A stretch of 36,820 nt of DNA, taken from positions 1 through 36,820 of the forward strand of contig JAADIQ010000091.1 of assembly GCA_013151255.1 (NCBI GenBank). The letters run 5' to 3'. Source of the stretch: Alphaproteobacteria bacterium (GTDB lineage: Bacteria > Pseudomonadota > Alphaproteobacteria > Caulobacterales > Parvularculaceae). The translations under genes and the position numbers were made by a program. Below, piece after piece: positions 8,901 through 16,431 of this stretch; positions within the stretch are counted from its first letter, which is position 1, and every line of letters starts with the position of its first letter. The notes beneath the pieces were generated by a model. The model made no database searches, was not told the DNA's origin, and saw only the letters and a list, made by a program, of their open reading frames with translations.

Positions 8901-10920
8901 GGTGGGCGAGGGCGGCAAGGTGATTGCGCCGATTGAAGTACCCGATTTCAATGGCGAGCTGCGCTTAATGGCGGTCGCCTGGTCGCGCGACAAGCTTGGC
9001 GCCGGCGCTGAACCGATGACGGTGCGCGATCCGGTGCCGGCCGAGTTGACGCTGCCGCGTTTCCTCGCGCCCGGAGACACCGCAACCGCGACACTGCTGA
9101 TTGACAATGTCGACGGTGAGGCGGGCGATTATAAAGTGACGCTTTCCGGTGAAGGCCCGGTCGGGCTTGATGAAACGCGCAGCTTCACGCTCGCCAAGGG
9201 GCAAAGCCAGACCGCGACCTTCCCGATAAAGACCGGCGCGGTCGGCATTGGCGCGGTGACGTTGAGCGTTGAGGGGCCCGGCGGCTTTAAAGTCGAGCGG
9301 TCCTACCCGATCCAGTCGCGCACGCCCTATTTCCCGGTGACGCAAGTGCTGACCGAAGCGCTGGGTTCGGGCGAGACCTTCGCCTTGAGCGATAATGTGC
9401 TGGCGCCATTTGTACCGGGGTCGGGCGCGGTTGCGGTTTCGTTCTCGCGGCTGCGCGGGGTTGAACCGGGCCCGTTGCTCGATTCGCTCTATCGCTACCC
9501 TTATGGGTGTACGGAGCAATTGACGAGTTCGGCGTTTCCCCTGTTGTTCATTGACGTGCTCGGCGGAGAAGTCGGGCGCGGACCGGAGCGACAGGTGCGC
9601 CCGCGGGTGCAAAAGGCGATTAACAAGCTGCTCAATCGTCAGGGCCCGGAAGGCGCCTTTGGCCTGTGGCGGGTCGGCGACCGATACGCCAATCCATGGC
9701 TCGGCCCGTATGTGACGGATTTCCTCTATCGCGCCCGGAACGAAGGCTATGGCGTGTCGCAAGAAGCACTCGACCGCGCTTATAACTCGCTTGGCGGGAT
9801 TGCCCGCGTTGATAGCTGGTATCCGGCAAGTTATCAGACCAATGTCTATGACGGCGCCGGTTCCAACGACAGCCGCGAATATTTGCGGCGTCGCTCTGCG
9901 GCCTATGCGCTTTATGTGCTGGCGCGCGCGGGGCGGGCGGATTTATCAGACCTGCGATATTTCCATGACGCGCTTTTGGAGACTACGCCAAGCCCGTTGG
10001 CGCGAGCTCATATTGGCGCCGCGCTGGCGATGATGGGCGACCGCGCGCGCGCCAACAATGCGTTCAAAAAGGCGGCTGAAGCGCTCGGCTGGAACAATAC
10101 CGGCGATTATTACCAAACCAAACTGCGCGATGCGGCGGGCGTTCTGGCGCTCGCGGTTGAGGCCGGGCAGGCCGACAAAATCGAGGCGCTGACGGATGCG
10201 TTTCTTGGCGTCATGAAAGAGCCGAAATCCATGCATACGCAGGAAAAAGCCTATGTGTTGATAGCCTCGCAAGCGTTATTGCGCGCCGCCGGTCCGGTGG
10301 CGCTGTCTGTCGATGGCGAAACCCTTGAAGGCCGTTCCGCGGCGCCGTCTTTCGCGCCGGCGGCGACGGAGATTGCTGCGGGCGTTACCTATCGCAATGA
10401 TGGCGACGGCGTCATCTACCGTTCACTGACGGTCTCCGGCTCGCCTTTAAAAGCGCCGACGGCGGTGAATAACGGTTTCCGGTTGGCAAAACGCATCACC
10501 ACGCGCGCCGGCCGGCCCGCCAATCTCAGCGCCGCGCGTCAGAACGACAGGTTTGTCGTCATCATTTCCGGCGCCGCGCAGGATGAAAAAATTCATCCGG
10601 CGATCATCGCCGATCTGTTGCCGGCGGGCTTTGAAATCGAGACCATCCTGCGGCCCGAAGATGGCGGCGGGCAGGGGCGCAACGGGCCTTATAAATGGCT
10701 CGGCGCGCTCTCCTATCCGCGGGTGGCTGAAGCGCGCGATGACAGGTTTGTGGCGGCGGTCGATGTGCGCGGCAAAGCCAGTTTCAAACTCGCTTATATC
10801 GTCCGCGCGGTAACGCCGGGCACGTTTGTTGCGCCGGGCGCGGTGATTGAGGACATGTACCGGCCAGGCGTTTTTGCACGCACTGCCGTGCAGCGCGTCG
10901 TTATCGCAAAAGCGCAATGA
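5959..10920 (+). CDS. Bacterial alpha-2-macroglobulin family protein (YfhM-like protease trap)
   Basis: Bacterial alpha-2-macroglobulins sit in the periplasm and trap invading proteases through a bait region and a reactive thioester. The product is about 1650 residues, the usual size for the family. An N-terminal hydrophobic segment (LIAAGVLAAFAAGLLLG) lacks a lipobox cysteine, so it is probably an inner-membrane anchor, unlike the E. coli lipoprotein. Macroglobulin-like domains follow, with the motif YLDRGIYRPGETAHISG near residue 420. Further on are VPDFNGELRLMAVAW (about 1000) and LTLPRFLAPGDTAT (about 1035), both typical of the A2M domain. The thioester motif GCTEQ has its Cys at codon 9508-9510 (residue about 1184-1191). 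A helical thioester domain and a receptor-like domain close the protein. I chose ATG 5959 because AAGGA precedes it by eight bases; ATG 5938 is also in frame. The gene overlaps pbpC by four bases, the usual pairing. Confidence 0.93.
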   Translation: MARKGAALIAAGVLAAFAAGLLLGRVIAPNSGSTHQPNSQQIVAGELRKDAGNDKFRLPFQRRRADNADRPEAETAKGFAYRRLILDTGSDLPKACFQFTRDLDDRGKVNYGDFVRLTPDTGAAIEVDGSSLCLSGLAFDKDYRVWLRAGLPSRKGDKLERAQEVVVAFGDKPSYVGFAGDGVILPRLEADGVGIETVNVEKIEIAVYRVSDRSLARKDIVAGEASGENSYAYVWDRQDGADVGVEVFKGEIETPGDRNETATSVFALGAALGELTPGAYFVRLKDVSPGADKRRMAQAWRWIMFTDMALTTYSGADGVDVFVRSISNARPMAGVRLSLIATNNDILAEVVTNADGRARFDAAAVNGDAPLSPRMIMAYGPQDDFAALDLDRSPLDLSDRNVGGRAAPARIDGFVYLDRGIYRPGETAHISGLIRNAAGYAVEDHPLEVTIRRPNYTAADTRRIEALNIGGFTFDYEIPSSAPRGVWRIEVKADGEDAIVGSQSFSVEDFVPQRLEVKIETDEKTPIRPGETRNITVASRYLYGAPAGGLAVEAEARLRLDPNPFPDFSAFRFGPVEGNFDERFLKLANTTTDGDGKASVALNVSDAPKGYGAPMRADVVVGVVEPGGRVVRESARIPVRPDDYYVGLKLADDKYSFALGDKVEVEGVILDWQGQVADGELEWRLVEEDYWFDWYRSNGRWRWRRSYRDVLVAEGRGKTGRDALASLVSQKLDPGTYRLSATRAGGKATSDIRFYVGWRSYAAGADTPDQAAITLQTDKVVPGARARLYLNAPYEGEAIIAIATDRVHLVQRMKVAKKGRELIIDTDPSWGAGFYVLASVVTPRDAGDRPVPRRAMAVTYVAFDMSARKLKLSIDEPDVFRPRAKLNLPITVEGAAPNSQVMMTVSAVDEGILRLTKFKSPDPVDYYYGKKRLGVAIRDDYGRILHANLGAAARFGGDQLGGEGLTVVPTKSVALFSGLLTVGEGGKVIAPIEVPDFNGELRLMAVAWSRDKLGAGAEPMTVRDPVPAELTLPRFLAPGDTATATLLIDNVDGEAGDYKVTLSGEGPVGLDETRSFTLAKGQSQTATFPIKTGAVGIGAVTLSVEGPGGFKVERSYPIQSRTPYFPVTQVLTEALGSGETFALSDNVLAPFVPGSGAVAVSFSRLRGVEPGPLLDSLYRYPYGCTEQLTSSAFPLLFIDVLGGEVGRGPERQVRPRVQKAINKLLNRQGPEGAFGLWRVGDRYANPWLGPYVTDFLYRARNEGYGVSQEALDRAYNSLGGIARVDSWYPASYQTNVYDGAGSNDSREYLRRRSAAYALYVLARAGRADLSDLRYFHDALLETTPSPLARAHIGAALAMMGDRARANNAFKKAAEALGWNNTGDYYQTKLRDAAGVLALAVEAGQADKIEALTDAFLGVMKEPKSMHTQEKAYVLIASQALLRAAGPVALSVDGETLEGRSAAPSFAPAATEIAAGVTYRNDGDGVIYRSLTVSGSPLKAPTAVNNGFRLAKRITTRAGRPANLSAARQNDRFVVIISGAAQDEKIHPAIIADLLPAGFEIETILRPEDGGGQGRNGPYKWLGALSYPRVAEARDDRFVAAVDVRGKASFKLAYIVRAVTPGTFVAPGAVIEDMYRPGVFARTAVQRVVIAKAQ

Positions 10921-12965
10921 TCGTCGGAATCTTCATAAGACGGCTGCCGGTGTGGGCTACGCTGGCGGTGATTGCGGTGATCGCCATTGCGGATATTGCC
11001 TTTCCGCCGCCGCTGGAGCGGGCGCAAACTGTCTCGCCGCTGGTGGTTGATCGCGAGGGGCAATGGCTGCACGCGTTTGCAACCGATGCAGGGCGATGGC
11101 GGTTTGGCGCTGATCTGGACGTTATCGATCCGGGCTTTGTCGCGCGGCTGATTGCGGTTGAAGACAAGCGCTACTGGCGCCATTGGGGCGTTGATCCGTT
11201 TGCGGTCTTTCGTGCAGGGGTTACGTCAGCAAAATCCGGCCGCATCGTTTCCGGCGCCTCGACCATCACCATGCAGACCGCCCGTTTGATGGAGCCGCGC
11301 CGGCGCAATCTGCAATCAAAGCTCATCGAGATGGTTCGCGCGTTGCAGTTAGAGCGGCGGCTGTCGAAGAAAGAAATCCTCGAACTCTACCTCACGCTGG
11401 CGCCTTATGGCGGCAATATTGAAGGCGTGCGCGCGGCGAGCCTGATTTATTTTGACAAAGAGCCAGTGCGGCTGACCGATGCGGAGCAAGCGTTGCTCAT
11501 CGCGCTGCCCCAGGCGCCCGAAGCGCGCCGGCCGGACTTAAAGCCCGCCAATGCGAAAGCAGCGCGCGCGCGCGTGCTTGAAAAACTGGTGCAGGCGCGC
11601 GCCATTACGCCGGTGCGCGCGGGCGAAGCGCGCGATGCGAGCCTGCCGGCAGCGCGCACATCTTTCCCGCGCCTTGCCTATCACGCGGCCAACCGTCTGG
11701 CGCGGTCATCGCCTTCAGGCGTTACCCGCTCAACACTTGACCGCCTGATGCAGTCGCGCGCCGAGGCGATGGTGGCGGCCTATGTCAAACGCTTTGACGA
11801 CGGCGCCACAGCCTCGCTGCTCATCATCGATAACGATACCCGAGCGGTGCGCGCAGCGGTCGGCTCATCCGGGCTGACGGCCAAAGGCGGGTGGATTGAT
11901 TTAACCGCGGCGGTCCGCTCGCCCGGCTCTACCTTGAAGCCGTTCATCTATGCGTTGGCGTTCGACGACGGCGTGGTCGGGCCCGCATCGGTAATCGAAG
12001 ACATGCCGCGCAATTTCGGCGATTACGCGCCGGAAAATTTTGACCGCACGTTTCGCGGCGAGGTGCGGGTGCGCGAGGCTTTGCAGCACTCGCTGAATGT
12101 TCCCGCCGTAACGATGCTGGACCGTATCGGCGCGGCGCGCTTTGCTGCGATTTTGAGAGCCGCGGGCGTTCCCTTGCGCACGCCGCACCGCGCTGACGCG
12201 ACGCCCGGCCTGGCGCTCGCGCTTGGCGGCGCCGGCGTCACCGCGCAGGAAATCGCAACGCTTTATGCAGCGCTCGCCGAAGGCGGCAAGGTGCGCCCGC
12301 TGGTCTGGACCGTGGCCGAAGAAACATCACCCGCCGCGCCATACACGCTGTTCTCAGAAGTGACCGCCAAACGCATCAGCGCCATCCTTGCCGATGCGCC
12401 GTCACTTGCCGGCCGCGCGCCGGCAAAGCTGTCGCAATCGGCGACGCGCGTCGCGTTCAAGACCGGCACGTCTTATGGCTTTCGCGATGCCTGGGCGGCG
12501 GGCCATGGCGGCGGCTACACGGTGGTTGCCTGGGTTGGCCATGCTGACGGGTCGCCGCGTTCCGGCGCCACCGGTCGCAAGGCGGCGGCGCCGCTGTTGT
12601 TTGAGGCCTTCGATATGCTTGAGCGCAATGGCGAGCGCCTGCCGGACACGATTGAAGAGATTGACGAGGCGCCGACGGTGATGGTGCGGCTAGAGCGTCC
12701 GCGACGCGATGCGCCGCCGGAGATTACTTTTCCGCGAACCGGCGTTGAAGTGTTTGAAAGCGGCGCCGGGCGCGGGTTTGCGTTTGCCGCGCGCGGCGGC
12801 GCCGCCGGTTACCGATGGTATGTCAATGGCGAGCGGCTGGCGCGCGAGGAAACCAGCGGGCGCGCCGTGTGGCGCCCGGCGGGACCGGGGTTTTATGATG
12901 TAACCGTGGTCGACCGGAAAGGGCGCATGGCGAAATCGAAAGTGCGCGTCATCGCCTCGCGATGA
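10917..12965 (+). CDS. pbpC: Penicillin-binding protein 1C
   Basis: This bifunctional peptidoglycan synthase has 682 residues. One N-terminal membrane anchor (about 10-29) is followed by a GT51 transglycosylase domain with catalytic Glu82 in VEDKRYWRHWG and the family motif GASTITMQTARL. The transpeptidase domain has the SxxK nucleophile in SPGSTLKPF (Ser about 338), HSLN as the second motif, and KTG in FKTGTSYGFRDAW (about 515). A C-terminal BiPBP_C beta domain contains PEITFPRTGVEVF and YRWYVNGERL. Its start overlaps the A2M stop as ATGA, indicating translational coupling; the pair is classic and is thought to repair the wall after damage while A2M traps the protease. All catalytic motifs look intact. 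Confidence 0.95.
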   Translation: MIVGIFIRRLPVWATLAVIAVIAIADIAFPPPLERAQTVSPLVVDREGQWLHAFATDAGRWRFGADLDVIDPGFVARLIAVEDKRYWRHWGVDPFAVFRAGVTSAKSGRIVSGASTITMQTARLMEPRRRNLQSKLIEMVRALQLERRLSKKEILELYLTLAPYGGNIEGVRAASLIYFDKEPVRLTDAEQALLIALPQAPEARRPDLKPANAKAARARVLEKLVQARAITPVRAGEARDASLPAARTSFPRLAYHAANRLARSSPSGVTRSTLDRLMQSRAEAMVAAYVKRFDDGATASLLIIDNDTRAVRAAVGSSGLTAKGGWIDLTAAVRSPGSTLKPFIYALAFDDGVVGPASVIEDMPRNFGDYAPENFDRTFRGEVRVREALQHSLNVPAVTMLDRIGAARFAAILRAAGVPLRTPHRADATPGLALALGGAGVTAQEIATLYAALAEGGKVRPLVWTVAEETSPAAPYTLFSEVTAKRISAILADAPSLAGRAPAKLSQSATRVAFKTGTSYGFRDAWAAGHGGGYTVVAWVGHADGSPRSGATGRKAAAPLLFEAFDMLERNGERLPDTIEEIDEAPTVMVRLERPRRDAPPEITFPRTGVEVFESGAGRGFAFAARGGAAGYRWYVNGERLAREETSGRAVWRPAGPGFYDVTVVDRKGRMAKSKVRVIASR

Positions 12966-13711
12966 GACGGCGGGCGTTCATCATTGGCGCAGCGGCGACA
13001 ATGACGTTGCCGGCCTATGCAGCGCCGCTCAACGGCGCCGTCGCCATCAGCGGCGGCCGCTTTGTCGCCGACGGGCAGGAATTTCACCTCGCGGATATTC
13101 TGGCGCCGTCGGCTTATGTGTTGGCCGGTGATGGCGAGCCTTACTTTGATGCAGCAAAGCGCGGCCTTGAACGCCTGCTGGCCAATGCATCGCTAAACAT
13201 AAAAAATGCAGGCCCGGTAACGCGTTGGGGTGCGCGCGTTGTGACGGCGAAGCGGGTTGGCGAGACGCAGACGCTGCAACATCAATTGGTAGCGATGGGC
13301 GCCGCGCGCGTTGCTCCGCAATCTGACAATCTGGAGCTTATCGACCAGTTGTTGGTGGCGGAAGATGAGGCGCGCGCCGCCCGCAAAGGGCTATGGGCGC
13401 TGCCGGCTTATCGGATTTTTGATGCAGACAAGGCGGGCCGCGCCGTCGGCAGATTTCATTTGATTGAAGGCAAGGTTCGCCGTATCGCGAAAGTAAAAGG
13501 CCGAGTTTATATCAATTTTGGTACGGACTATAAAACAGACTTCACCGCCAGCGCCGGCTCGCGCCTCTACCGCAAATGGGCGGAGCAGGGGTTTGACGTG
13601 GCCTCGCTCACCGATGCGCGGTTGCGCATTCGCGGATTTGTTGAGGCCATCAACGGGCCGTCCATCACGCTTAGCCATAGACGCCAGATTGAAGTCCTGG
13701 CGCGCGAATAA
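12962..13711 (+). CDS. SNase-like (thermonuclease fold) protein, apparently catalytically inactive
   Basis: The 249-residue exported protein has an Arg-rich N-terminus and a signal peptide ending at about AYAA (residue 20). The body follows the staphylococcal-nuclease pattern: a first strand, GQEFHLADILAPS where active enzymes have xVRLxGIDAPE, RWGARVV where they have YGR, and then the typical LVAMGAARV and AEDEARAARKGLW segments. The usual DGDT aspartate, the Arg of VRL and the Glu of APE are replaced here (ISGGR, FHL, APS), so nuclease activity is doubtful. A C-terminal beta region with GRVYINFGTDYKTDFT resembles the tail of many bacterial SNase-like proteins. Its ATG overlaps the pbpC stop (ATGA), placing it as third gene of the A2M-PBP1C operon. 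A binding or structural role in the periplasm is inferred. Confidence 0.75.
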   Translation: MRRRAFIIGAAATMTLPAYAAPLNGAVAISGGRFVADGQEFHLADILAPSAYVLAGDGEPYFDAAKRGLERLLANASLNIKNAGPVTRWGARVVTAKRVGETQTLQHQLVAMGAARVAPQSDNLELIDQLLVAEDEARAARKGLWALPAYRIFDADKAGRAVGRFHLIEGKVRRIAKVKGRVYINFGTDYKTDFTASAGSRLYRKWAEQGFDVASLTDARLRIRGFVEAINGPSITLSHRRQIEVLARE

Positions 13712-13720
13712 ACCCGGGCG

Positions 13721-14797
13721 CTACTCCGCCGCCGCCGCCGTGGCTGCTGCAGCGGCCGCCGCCGTTGCTGCGGTCGCCGCCGCTGCGGCTGCGGCTTTTT
13801 TCTGTAACACGCCGTCGAGTGTTTCCAGCGCATTGGCGAGGTCGACCTTCTGAACCGCCGCCACCTCGCGCGCCATCCGGTCGAGTGCTTGTTCAAACAG
13901 CTGGCGTTCAGAATAGCTCTGTTCGGGCTGATCGGCGGCGCGGAACAAATCGCGCACCACTTCGGCGACCAGTTTGATGTCGCCGGAGTTGATTTTCGCG
14001 TCATATTCCTGCGCCCGACGGCTCCACATGGTGCGTTTGATGCGGGCGCGGCCTTTTAAGGTTTCAATCGCATTTTTGATGACTTTGTCGCTCGACAAGG
14101 GACGCATGCCAGCGGTTTTGGCTTTGCCGGTCGGCACCCGGAGCCGCATCTTTTCCTGCTCAAAGTTGATGACAAACAGCTCGATCTTGATGCCGGCGAC
14201 TTCCTGGCGCTCAAGCGCGACAATCTTGCCGACGCCATGTGCTGGGTAAACGATTAGTTGGTGGACTTTGTAGTTCTGTTTGGCGGCGCTTGAGGCTTGC
14301 GCGTCTTCAGACGCTTTGGCGTCGGCTTGCGGCGTTTCTTTGGGGATGATTTGCGTCGGTACCGGAATGGAGGCGGCGACGGTTTTGCGGCGCGGCGCCT
14401 GGCCGACATTGGCCTTTTTGCGCGGCTTTGGTTTGGGCGGGGGCGCGGCCTTCTTGGCCGTCTTCTTCTTAGGCGCCGCTTTTTTGGCCGCAGGCTTTTT
14501 CGCGGCGGCTTTTTTTGCCGGCGCCTTTTTCACCGCCGCCTTCTTGGCGGGCGCGGCTTTCTTGGTTGCGGTTTTTTTCGCAGCCGTTTTCTTGGTCGCG
14601 GTCTTTTTCGCGGGCGTCTTCTTGGCGGCGGCTTTTTTAACCGGCGCCTTCTTTTTCGCCACAGCTTTTACCGGCTTTTTCTTTGCCGCTGCTTTCTTGG
14701 GCGCGGCCTTCTTGGCGACTGCCTTTTTAGCGGGGGCTTTCTTCTTTACCGCCTTTTTCGCCGGTGCTTTTTTCTTGGCCGTTTTCTTGGTCGCCAT
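13721..14797 (-). CDS. carD: CarD family RNA-polymerase-binding regulator with histone-H1-like N-terminal tail
   Basis: CarD/CdnL proteins bind the RNA polymerase beta subunit and stabilise open complexes, mainly at rRNA and housekeeping promoters. The conserved CarD core starts at about [17 protein letters not shown] and continues through [12 protein letters not shown] and the helical DNA-contacting part ([17 protein letters not shown]). Alphaproteobacterial CarD is usually about 170 residues; this one is 358 from ATG 14797 (a further in-frame ATG-like start at 14881 has no better support). About 130 extra N-terminal residues are Lys/Ala/Pro repeats of the KKAPAKKA kind, like histone H1 or AlgP tails. 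The C-terminus is a run of Ala with a few Thr. It lies downstream of fdxA on the same strand, with a 321-bp gap that presumably holds its own promoter, and is convergent with the A2M operon with only nine bases between stops. Confidence 0.9.
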   Translation of the reverse strand: MATKKTAKKKAPAKKAVKKKAPAKKAVAKKAAPKKAAAKKKPVKAVAKKKAPVKKAAAKKTPAKKTATKKTAAKKTATKKAAPAKKAAVKKAPAKKAAAKKPAAKKAAPKKKTAKKAAPPPKPKPRKKANVGQAPRRKTVAASIPVPTQIIPKETPQADAKASEDAQASSAAKQNYKVHQLIVYPAHGVGKIVALERQEVAGIKIELFVINFEQEKMRLRVPTGKAKTAGMRPLSSDKVIKNAIETLKGRARIKRTMWSRRAQEYDAKINSGDIKLVAEVVRDLFRAADQPEQSYSERQLFEQALDRMAREVAAVQKVDLANALETLDGVLQKKAAAAAAATAATAAAAAAATAAAAE

Positions 14798-15118
14798 GGG
14801 TGTTTCTTCTTTCTCAGAAGCCGGGCCCGCGCGGCCTGGCTGATAATTTAAATTACGGGTTGCAGCGCGCCTGCTCGTCAAATGCGCTTTGCGGCTTCGT
14901 TCTCGGGTTCACGCCGTTCAAGGTTCGCTATACCAGAAAATACACCCCAAATTCAGTGGGTTGTCCAGTTTTGTTAAAGTGTTAGAGCCGGGGTTTGAAT
15001 CGCATAAAAATCCAGATTTCACCCAGAATCATAGCATAAAATTTCAAGATTCGCTACGCCTATTCGCGCCGCCGGAGCCTTACGGAATGGCCATCTCGCC
15101 GCCGCGCCAATCGCCCGA
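14798..15118 (-). other. Intergenic region upstream of carD
   Basis: This 321-bp gap between fdxA and carD shows no convincing ORF, RNA or terminator. The middle (about 14930-15050) is markedly AT-rich compared with its surroundings, which fits a promoter for carD, but I cannot define -35 and -10 boxes with confidence. Confidence 0.35.
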
Positions 15119-15457
15119 TTATGAGCCTTCGCCGGGCTTTTCGCTGAAATATTTTTCGAGCTTGCCTTTTTCCTCGGCAAATTTGTCGGCGTCCGGCATC
15201 GGGTCGAGCTTTTGGGTGATATTTGGCCAGGCGAGCGAGTATTTGGTGTTGAGGTCGAGCCACTTGTCAGCCTCGCCCTCAGTGTCGGGGATAATCGCTT
15301 CTGCCGGGCATTCAGGCTCGCAAACGCCGCAATCGATGCATTCATCCGGGTGGATCACCAGCATGTTCTCGCCCTCATAGAAGCAATCTACGGGGCAAAC
15401 CTCCACGCAGTCGGTATATTTACATTTGATGCATGCATCGGTCACCACATAAGTCAT
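15119..15457 (-). CDS. fdxA: 7Fe-8S ferredoxin FdxA
   Basis: This small electron carrier has 112 residues. The N-terminal half carries the cluster ligands: Cys in [20 protein letters not shown] for the mixed 3Fe-4S/4Fe-4S arrangement and [12 protein letters not shown] for the second cluster. The C-terminal extension ([16 protein letters not shown]...) is typical of the alphaproteobacterial FdxA type. I chose ATG 15457, since the family starts with [10 protein letters not shown] and an AGGAG ribosome binding site lies about ten bases upstream; the open frame continues further upstream without family similarity. It sits between terB (92 bases upstream) and carD, an order conserved in alphaproteobacteria. 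Confidence 0.95.
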   Translation of the reverse strand: MTYVVTDACIKCKYTDCVEVCPVDCFYEGENMLVIHPDECIDCGVCEPECPAEAIIPDTEGEADKWLDLNTKYSLAWPNITQKLDPMPDADKFAEEKGKLEKYFSEKPGEGS

Positions 15458-15549
15458 TGTATGTGCGCTCCTGGGCGTCGCTAGATTTTTGCTATTGTTT
15501 ACCCGCTCGCCGCCGGGACGCAAGCGGGGTGTGGACGAGAAATCCTCAC

Positions 15550-16011
15550 TTATTCGCCAGATGAACTGGCAAGACGGGCCGCGACGCGTATCCGCGCCTG
15601 GCCGCTATCGCGGTCTTCAAGATAGATCAGCCCGCAAATCCGCCGCATTAGCGTATCTTCATAGGAGTCGCGCTCACCGTCCGAGAGGACGATTTCCCAC
15701 AGCTGCTCGATAAAGGCGATCTTCTCCTCGCCCGACATCTCCTTGGCGATCCGGGTGAAGCGCTGAATATCGAGGGCGCTGGCTTGCGCTTCCTCACCCG
15801 CCGCCCGCAGCGCCTGCGCCGCCTCTGGTGAAAGGTTGAACTTAGCCATCAGCGATTGGTCGATGATGGCCATTTCGCGTGTCTCATAGTGCTCGTCAGC
15901 GCGCGCCGCCTCCACCAGCAAGGCGGCGACGGCCAGCTGCATCGGCTCTGTGTCCGGTGGGGCTGACATTGTAACTTGGGTTTTTGGTTTGGAAAACAGT
16001 TTTTTGAACAT
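15550..16011 (-). CDS. TerB-like tellurite-resistance-family protein
   Basis: The 153-residue protein has a short basic N-terminus ([10 protein letters not shown]) and then an all-helical TerB/DjlA-N-like domain. Visible signatures are [25 protein letters not shown] and, in the second half, [26 protein letters not shown], the two acidic turns (ADEHYE and SDGERD) matching the metal-binding positions of TerB. It lies six bases downstream of the S4-domain gene in the helicase-S4-TerB unit. Despite the family name, tellurite resistance is not implied here. Its cellular role is not known. Confidence 0.85.
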   Translation of the reverse strand: MFKKLFSKPKTQVTMSAPPDTEPMQLAVAALLVEAARADEHYETREMAIIDQSLMAKFNLSPEAAQALRAAGEEAQASALDIQRFTRIAKEMSGEEKIAFIEQLWEIVLSDGERDSYEDTLMRRICGLIYLEDRDSGQARIRVAARLASSSGE

Positions 16012-16017
16012 GTGAGG

Positions 16018-16431
16018 TTACCCGGATAAATCACTGGTTTTTAAGGCTTGGAGTTCGCGGCGGTCTTTCTTTGTCGGCCTCCCGGCGCCTTTTTCGCGAG
16101 AGAAAGGCGAGAGGGTCCGCTCTTCTTTTGGCGGGCGTGGCGGCGACTGGTCCGTATAGAGCGTTTGTGCTTCGGGCGCCGATCCGCGCCGCGCCGCCAG
16201 CGCGATAATGACGAGGATGCGCAATTGCTCGCCGCGCGTGAACACCAGCGTGTCGCCTATGCGGATAGTAAAGCTTGGTTTTTCGGCCCGGACGGTGGCC
16301 TGGTTTGTGGTGACGCGCACATGTCCATCCTGCACGAATTTTGCCGCCAGCGTGCGGGTCTTGAAAATCCGCGCATACCATAACCAGCGATCGAGACGTT
16401 GAGTTTGCGGCGCCTCGTCCTTTCCGGTCAT
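16018..16431 (-). CDS. Hsp15-like S4-domain RNA-binding protein
   Basis: The 137-residue protein has an S4 RNA-binding domain at about 10-70: RLDRWLWYARIFKTRTLAAKFV, then the beta-hairpin DGHVRVTTNQATVRAEKPS and the motif IRIGDTLVFTRGEQLRILVI. A basic tail follows (RPTKKDRRELQAL), which is how Hsp15 family members recognise stalled 50S subunits carrying peptidyl-tRNA. Its ATG overlaps the helicase stop (16428-16431), so the two are translationally coupled. An RNA or ribosome rescue role alongside an RNA helicase is inferred from this coupling. Confidence 0.9.
   Translation of the reverse strand: MTGKDEAPQTQRLDRWLWYARIFKTRTLAAKFVQDGHVRVTTNQATVRAEKPSFTIRIGDTLVFTRGEQLRILVIIALAARRGSAPEAQTLYTDQSPPRPPKEERTLSPFSREKGAGRPTKKDRRELQALKTSDLSG

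Noticed and set aside
8965..9762. Minus-strand 265-aa Arg/His-rich frame inside the A2M gene
   Set aside because: Shadow of a high-GC coding strand; composition is typical of antisense frames.
14280..14851. Long plus-strand open frames (187 and 184 aa) rich in Ala/Phe or Arg/Gly
   Set aside because: They are antisense shadows of the Lys/Ala-repeat tail of CarD; the repetitive codons keep all frames open.
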